Part shown: positions 15,514 through 17,518 of the stretch, one piece after another
How the letters are laid out: every line of letters starts with the position of its first letter
Position numbering within the stretch: the first letter of the stretch is position 1
DNA from: JBCDLI01 sp038745535
Lineage (GTDB): Bacteria > Pseudomonadota > Alphaproteobacteria > Rhizobiales > Rhizobiaceae
Assembly (NCBI GenBank): GCA_038745535.1
Contig: JBCDLI010000055.1
Coordinates: 1 to 17,518 of the forward strand
Length of the DNA stretch: 17,518 nucleotides
Direction: 5' to 3'
The notes under the pieces: model-generated
Told to the model about the DNA's origin: nothing
What the model saw: the letters and a program-made list of their open reading frames with translations, nothing else
The model's database searches: none
Position numbers and translations under genes: made by a program

Positions 15514-16482
15514 TTACGCGGCTGCTGAGATTGCAGCTTTTGCATCGTCGTATTCTTTCGCAAGGCGATTGACCAAGTCCGCGGTCGGCCCGACGTTTTT
15601 CACCGCCCCGATGCCTTGACCGCAGCCCCATATGTCTTTCCACGCCTTCGAGCCTTCTTTGGTCGCTTCTTTAAAGTCCATCTTGGAAGGATCGGCCTCG
15701 GGCAAATCATTGGGGTCCATTCCAGCATTCGCGATCGAGGGTTTGAGATAATTGCCGTGAATGCCGGTGAAGTAATTGGAATAAACGATGTCGTTGGCAG
15801 CACTATCGACAATCATCTGCTTGTATTCATCGACTGCACGAGCCTCGTTGGTCGCGATAAATGGAGAGCCAATATAGGCCATGTCCGCACCCATGGCCTG
15901 CGCTGCGAGGACTGCACCCCCGTTCGCGATTGATCCCGACAATAGGAGAGGGCCGTCGAACCATTCGCGGATTTCTTGGATCAACGCGAAAGGGCTGAGC
16001 GTACCGGCATGGCCACCGGCGCCCGCCGCGACCGCTACGAGCCCGTCCGCGCCTTTACGGATAGCGGATTTGGCGTGTCGATTGTTTGTAACGTCGTGCA
16101 GCACGATGCCACCGTAGGAGTGTACCGCTGCATTTACCTCGGGCACCGCACCGAGTGACGATATCACGATGGGGACTTTGTATTTCACGCACATGGTGAG
16201 GTCGTGTTCCAATCGCTGATTAGACGGATGCACGATCTGATTAACCGCGAACGGTGCAGCAGGCCTGTCAGGATTAGCTGCATCATAGGCGGCAAGCTCC
16301 TCGGTCATCTGCGCAAGCCATTCGTCCAATTGCGCTTCAGGTCTCGCATTCAGTGCAGGAAACGAGCCGACCACGCCGGCTTTGCATTGAGCCAATACCA
16401 AATCCGGGTGGGAAATGATAAACAGCGGCGCTGCCACCACCGGGATACGCGGATTATCTTTCAGAATGCCCGGTAGCGCCAT
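15514..16482 (-). CDS. nitronate monooxygenase family flavoprotein
   Basis: This encodes a 322-residue FMN-dependent TIM-barrel protein of the nitronate monooxygenase / 2-nitropropane dioxygenase family, which detoxifies alkyl nitronates or serves as an enoyl-reductase-like relative. Visible features are PVVAAPLFIISHPDL (14-28), the VAAGAGGHAG loop (151-160) with H158 at the catalytic position, the phosphate-binding SGSIANGGAV (182-191) and ADMAYIGSPFIAT (199-211). The frame reaches back to an ATG at 16530, but the ATG at 16482 is preferred. It has a GGGGA ribosome site, matches the family N-terminus (MALPGILKDNPRIPV), and lies downstream of a candidate promoter that the longer frame would overlap. 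It is followed after 131 bp by the L,D-transpeptidase gene on the same strand. The physiological substrate is unknown. Confidence 0.9.
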   Translation of the reverse strand: MALPGILKDNPRIPVVAAPLFIISHPDLVLAQCKAGVVGSFPALNARPEAQLDEWLAQMTEELAAYDAANPDRPAAPFAVNQIVHPSNQRLEHDLTMCVKYKVPIVISSLGAVPEVNAAVHSYGGIVLHDVTNNRHAKSAIRKGADGLVAVAAGAGGHAGTLSPFALIQEIREWFDGPLLLSGSIANGGAVLAAQAMGADMAYIGSPFIATNEARAVDEYKQMIVDSAANDIVYSNYFTGIHGNYLKPSIANAGMDPNDLPEADPSKMDFKEATKEGSKAWKDIWGCGQGIGAVKNVGPTADLVNRLAKEYDDAKAAISAAA

Positions 16483-16498
16483 GGATTTCCCCAAATTC

Positions 16499-16544
16499 TT
16501 ACGTTTGCGTAAAAGTAAATAAACCTCCATTGATTTGCTGGCAA
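16499..16544 (-). promoter_or_regulatory. candidate promoter with palindromic operator before the nitronate monooxygenase gene
   Basis: On the minus strand TTGCCA (16539-16544) and TATTTA (16516-16521) are 17 bases apart. The palindrome TTACG-TTTG-CGTAA (16499-16512) falls over the predicted start of transcription, about 17 bp before the chosen ATG. Its form recalls TTACG...CGTAA sites used by regulators of acyl-CoA and amino-acid breakdown (LiuR and some TetR types). The regulator itself is not in the window. Confidence 0.5.
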
Positions 16545-16700
16545 TCGACTAGGAATTGCAAACACCGCTATTTCTTGGGTTGTGTTATTCGCGCAACAGT
16601 TGCATTTCTAAATTTACGCAACGTCAGAGACCGACTGGAAAAAGCTAAAAAAATCGTTGTTTATCAGCAGTTAAGGCCACTTTCCCGAAATGATACAAGA

Positions 16701-16732
16701 AAAAGTTGTAGGCGTGTCAAAATACAACTTTT
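16701..16732. repeat. 10-bp inverted repeat upstream of the DUF4347 gene
   Basis: AAAAGTTGTA (16701-16710) and TACAACTTTT (16723-16732) are exact reverse complements around a 12-base loop, 66 bp before the start codon of the giant surface-protein gene. A smaller dyad AACCT-TTTGTT-AGGTT (16733-16748) abuts it. These could be regulator sites or a 5' untranslated hairpin. No T tract typical of a terminator follows directly. Confidence 0.6.
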
Positions 16733-16798
16733 AACCTTTTGTTAGGTTTCAATCTGAAATAGTGTTCCAGGAAATTACACCTATTTGGAGCATATTGG

Positions 16799-17518
16799 AT
16801 GACCGATAGAGGGGCTGGTCGGGGACACGACCAACGTGAGGCAGGTCTTTCAGAAGAGCGTGAGCGCAAGGCGGAGCAGTCGCAATTTGACGACCGCATG
16901 GTTGCACTTGAGCCTCGGGTTTTGCTCGACGCCGCTATGGACGCTACGGCCGAAGCCACGGCAGATATCGCGGTCGATCTTGAGGCTCTCGCAGCAGAGG
17001 CCGATGCCCAGCGCGAGGCCGACGAGAACACACTCGCCGCTATCGCCGAGTTGGAAGCCGCTCCAAACGAAGTCTTTTTTATAGATGCTGCGGTTGAAAA
17101 CGCCGAGGACATCATCGCATCGCTGCCTGCGGGTGCCGAAGTCGTTCGCATTTCGGCGGATAGTGATGGTGTGAAGCAAATCGCATCTCATCTGGAAGGC
17201 CGCTCCGACATTGATGCGATCCACATCGTTTCCCATGGCCGTTCGGGTACGCTTGATCTTGGCTCCACCAAGCTGACCGAATCCTCCATGAACGGCAGAC
17301 ATGCCGAAGCCATGACTGTCATCGCCTCTTCCCTCTCAGAAGATGCCGATATCCTCATTTACGGTTGCGATTTCGCTGCCAACGCCCGAGGTGCGTCTGC
17401 CGTTCAGGCATTGGCGGATGTGACAGGCGCTGATGTCGCCGCTTCTGAAGACCTAACAGGCGCAGCTGATCTCGACGGCGATTGGGATCTGGAAGTGCAG
17501 AAAGGCACGATCGAGGCG
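16799..17518 (+). CDS. LEPR-XLL / DUF4347 giant surface protein, N-terminal part
   Basis: The frame is open from the ATG at 16799 to the window edge (240 codons, no stop). A GGAG ribosome site lies at 16787-16790. Residues 1-35 are highly charged with no Sec signal. Residues 36-45 carry ALEPRVLLDA, the LEPR-XLL motif found near the N-terminus of many very large bacterial proteins. Residues ~46-90 are Ala/Glu-rich and probably helical. Residues ~91-236 are a DUF4347 domain (EVFFIDAAV, IHIVSHGRSG at 142-151, ADILIYGCD at 183-191, GADVAAS, DGDWDLEV at 226-233). Family members usually continue into cadherin, VCBS or calcium-binding repeats and are exported by type I secretion, so an adhesin or surface role is likely but unseen here. 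The rest of the gene lies beyond the window. The dyad at 16701-16732 may control it. Confidence 0.88.
   Translation, partial: MTDRGAGRGHDQREAGLSEERERKAEQSQFDDRMVALEPRVLLDAAMDATAEATADIAVDLEALAAEADAQREADENTLAAIAELEAAPNEVFFIDAAVENAEDIIASLPAGAEVVRISADSDGVKQIASHLEGRSDIDAIHIVSHGRSGTLDLGSTKLTESSMNGRHAEAMTVIASSLSEDADILIYGCDFAANARGASAVQALADVTGADVAASEDLTGAADLDGDWDLEVQKGTIEA

Noticed and set aside
15497..15522. GCCGCG/CGCGGC stem at the end of the nitronate monooxygenase gene as its terminator
   Set aside because: Only 6 bp with a 14-base loop, partly inside the last codons, and no U tract. It could be chance in GC-rich DNA.
16717..17151. Minus-strand open frame (about 144 codons) rich in Ala/Ser
   Set aside because: It is the antisense shadow of the Ala/Glu-rich start of the LEPR-XLL/DUF4347 gene, whose plus-strand frame has clear motifs and a ribosome site.
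1..17518. CRISPR arrays, insertion sequences, phage or defence modules
   Set aside because: No regularly spaced repeats, transposase or integrase motifs, or nuclease/helicase cassettes were seen on either strand. The genes are ordinary metabolic, transport and envelope families.

Overview
The window looks like chromosomal DNA of a marine-type alphaproteobacterium, most likely Rhodobacterales (Roseobacter group). The reasons are the gene content and order (aglR with aglEFGAK, pgi, galU, a LEPR-XLL/DUF4347 giant surface protein), moderately GC-rich coding, and protein sequences typical of that group. This assignment rests on family recognition only; no database search was possible.

Layout. Bases 1-272 are the 3' end of a YeiH-type putative sulfate exporter, which converges tail-to-tail (4 bp) on a minus-strand pair: a LacI-family regulator (aglR) followed by a fumarylacetoacetate-hydrolase-family enzyme. 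The regulator is divergent from a complete alpha-glucoside uptake and cleavage operon, aglE-aglF-aglG-aglA-aglK (2376-8908). The shared control region holds a perfect LacI-type palindrome between two opposed candidate promoters. A hairpin closes the operon. A gap of about 540 bp without a convincing gene follows, and it contains a perfect 12-bp inverted repeat. Next on the plus strand come a long-chain acyl-CoA ligase (fadD type), a small DMT-family membrane protein, and pgi. Pgi converges on galU (minus strand), and a galU-oriented intrinsic terminator lies between them. Still on the minus strand are tRNA-Thr(CGT) with encoded CCA, an L,D-transpeptidase with its own clear terminator, and a nitronate-monooxygenase-family flavoprotein with a palindrome over its likely promoter. 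The window ends inside a plus-strand gene (16799 to beyond 17518) whose N-terminus carries a LEPR-XLL motif and a DUF4347 domain, the usual start of very large secreted repeat proteins.

How the genes fit. AglE would capture alpha-glucosides in the periplasm, AglF/AglG/AglK import them, and AglA (GH13) releases glucose in the cytoplasm. Pgi and GalU are the adjacent steps at glucose-6-phosphate and glucose-1-phosphate. Nearly everything here is a recognisable family in a known arrangement. The less explained items are the DUF4347 domain with a His-Gly / Gly-Cys pair resembling clan CD peptidases, the large extracytoplasmic insertion in AglG, and several strong unassigned inverted repeats (9303-9340, 14617-14645, 16499-16512, 16701-16732). 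I see no CRISPR array, transposase, integrase or defence system.
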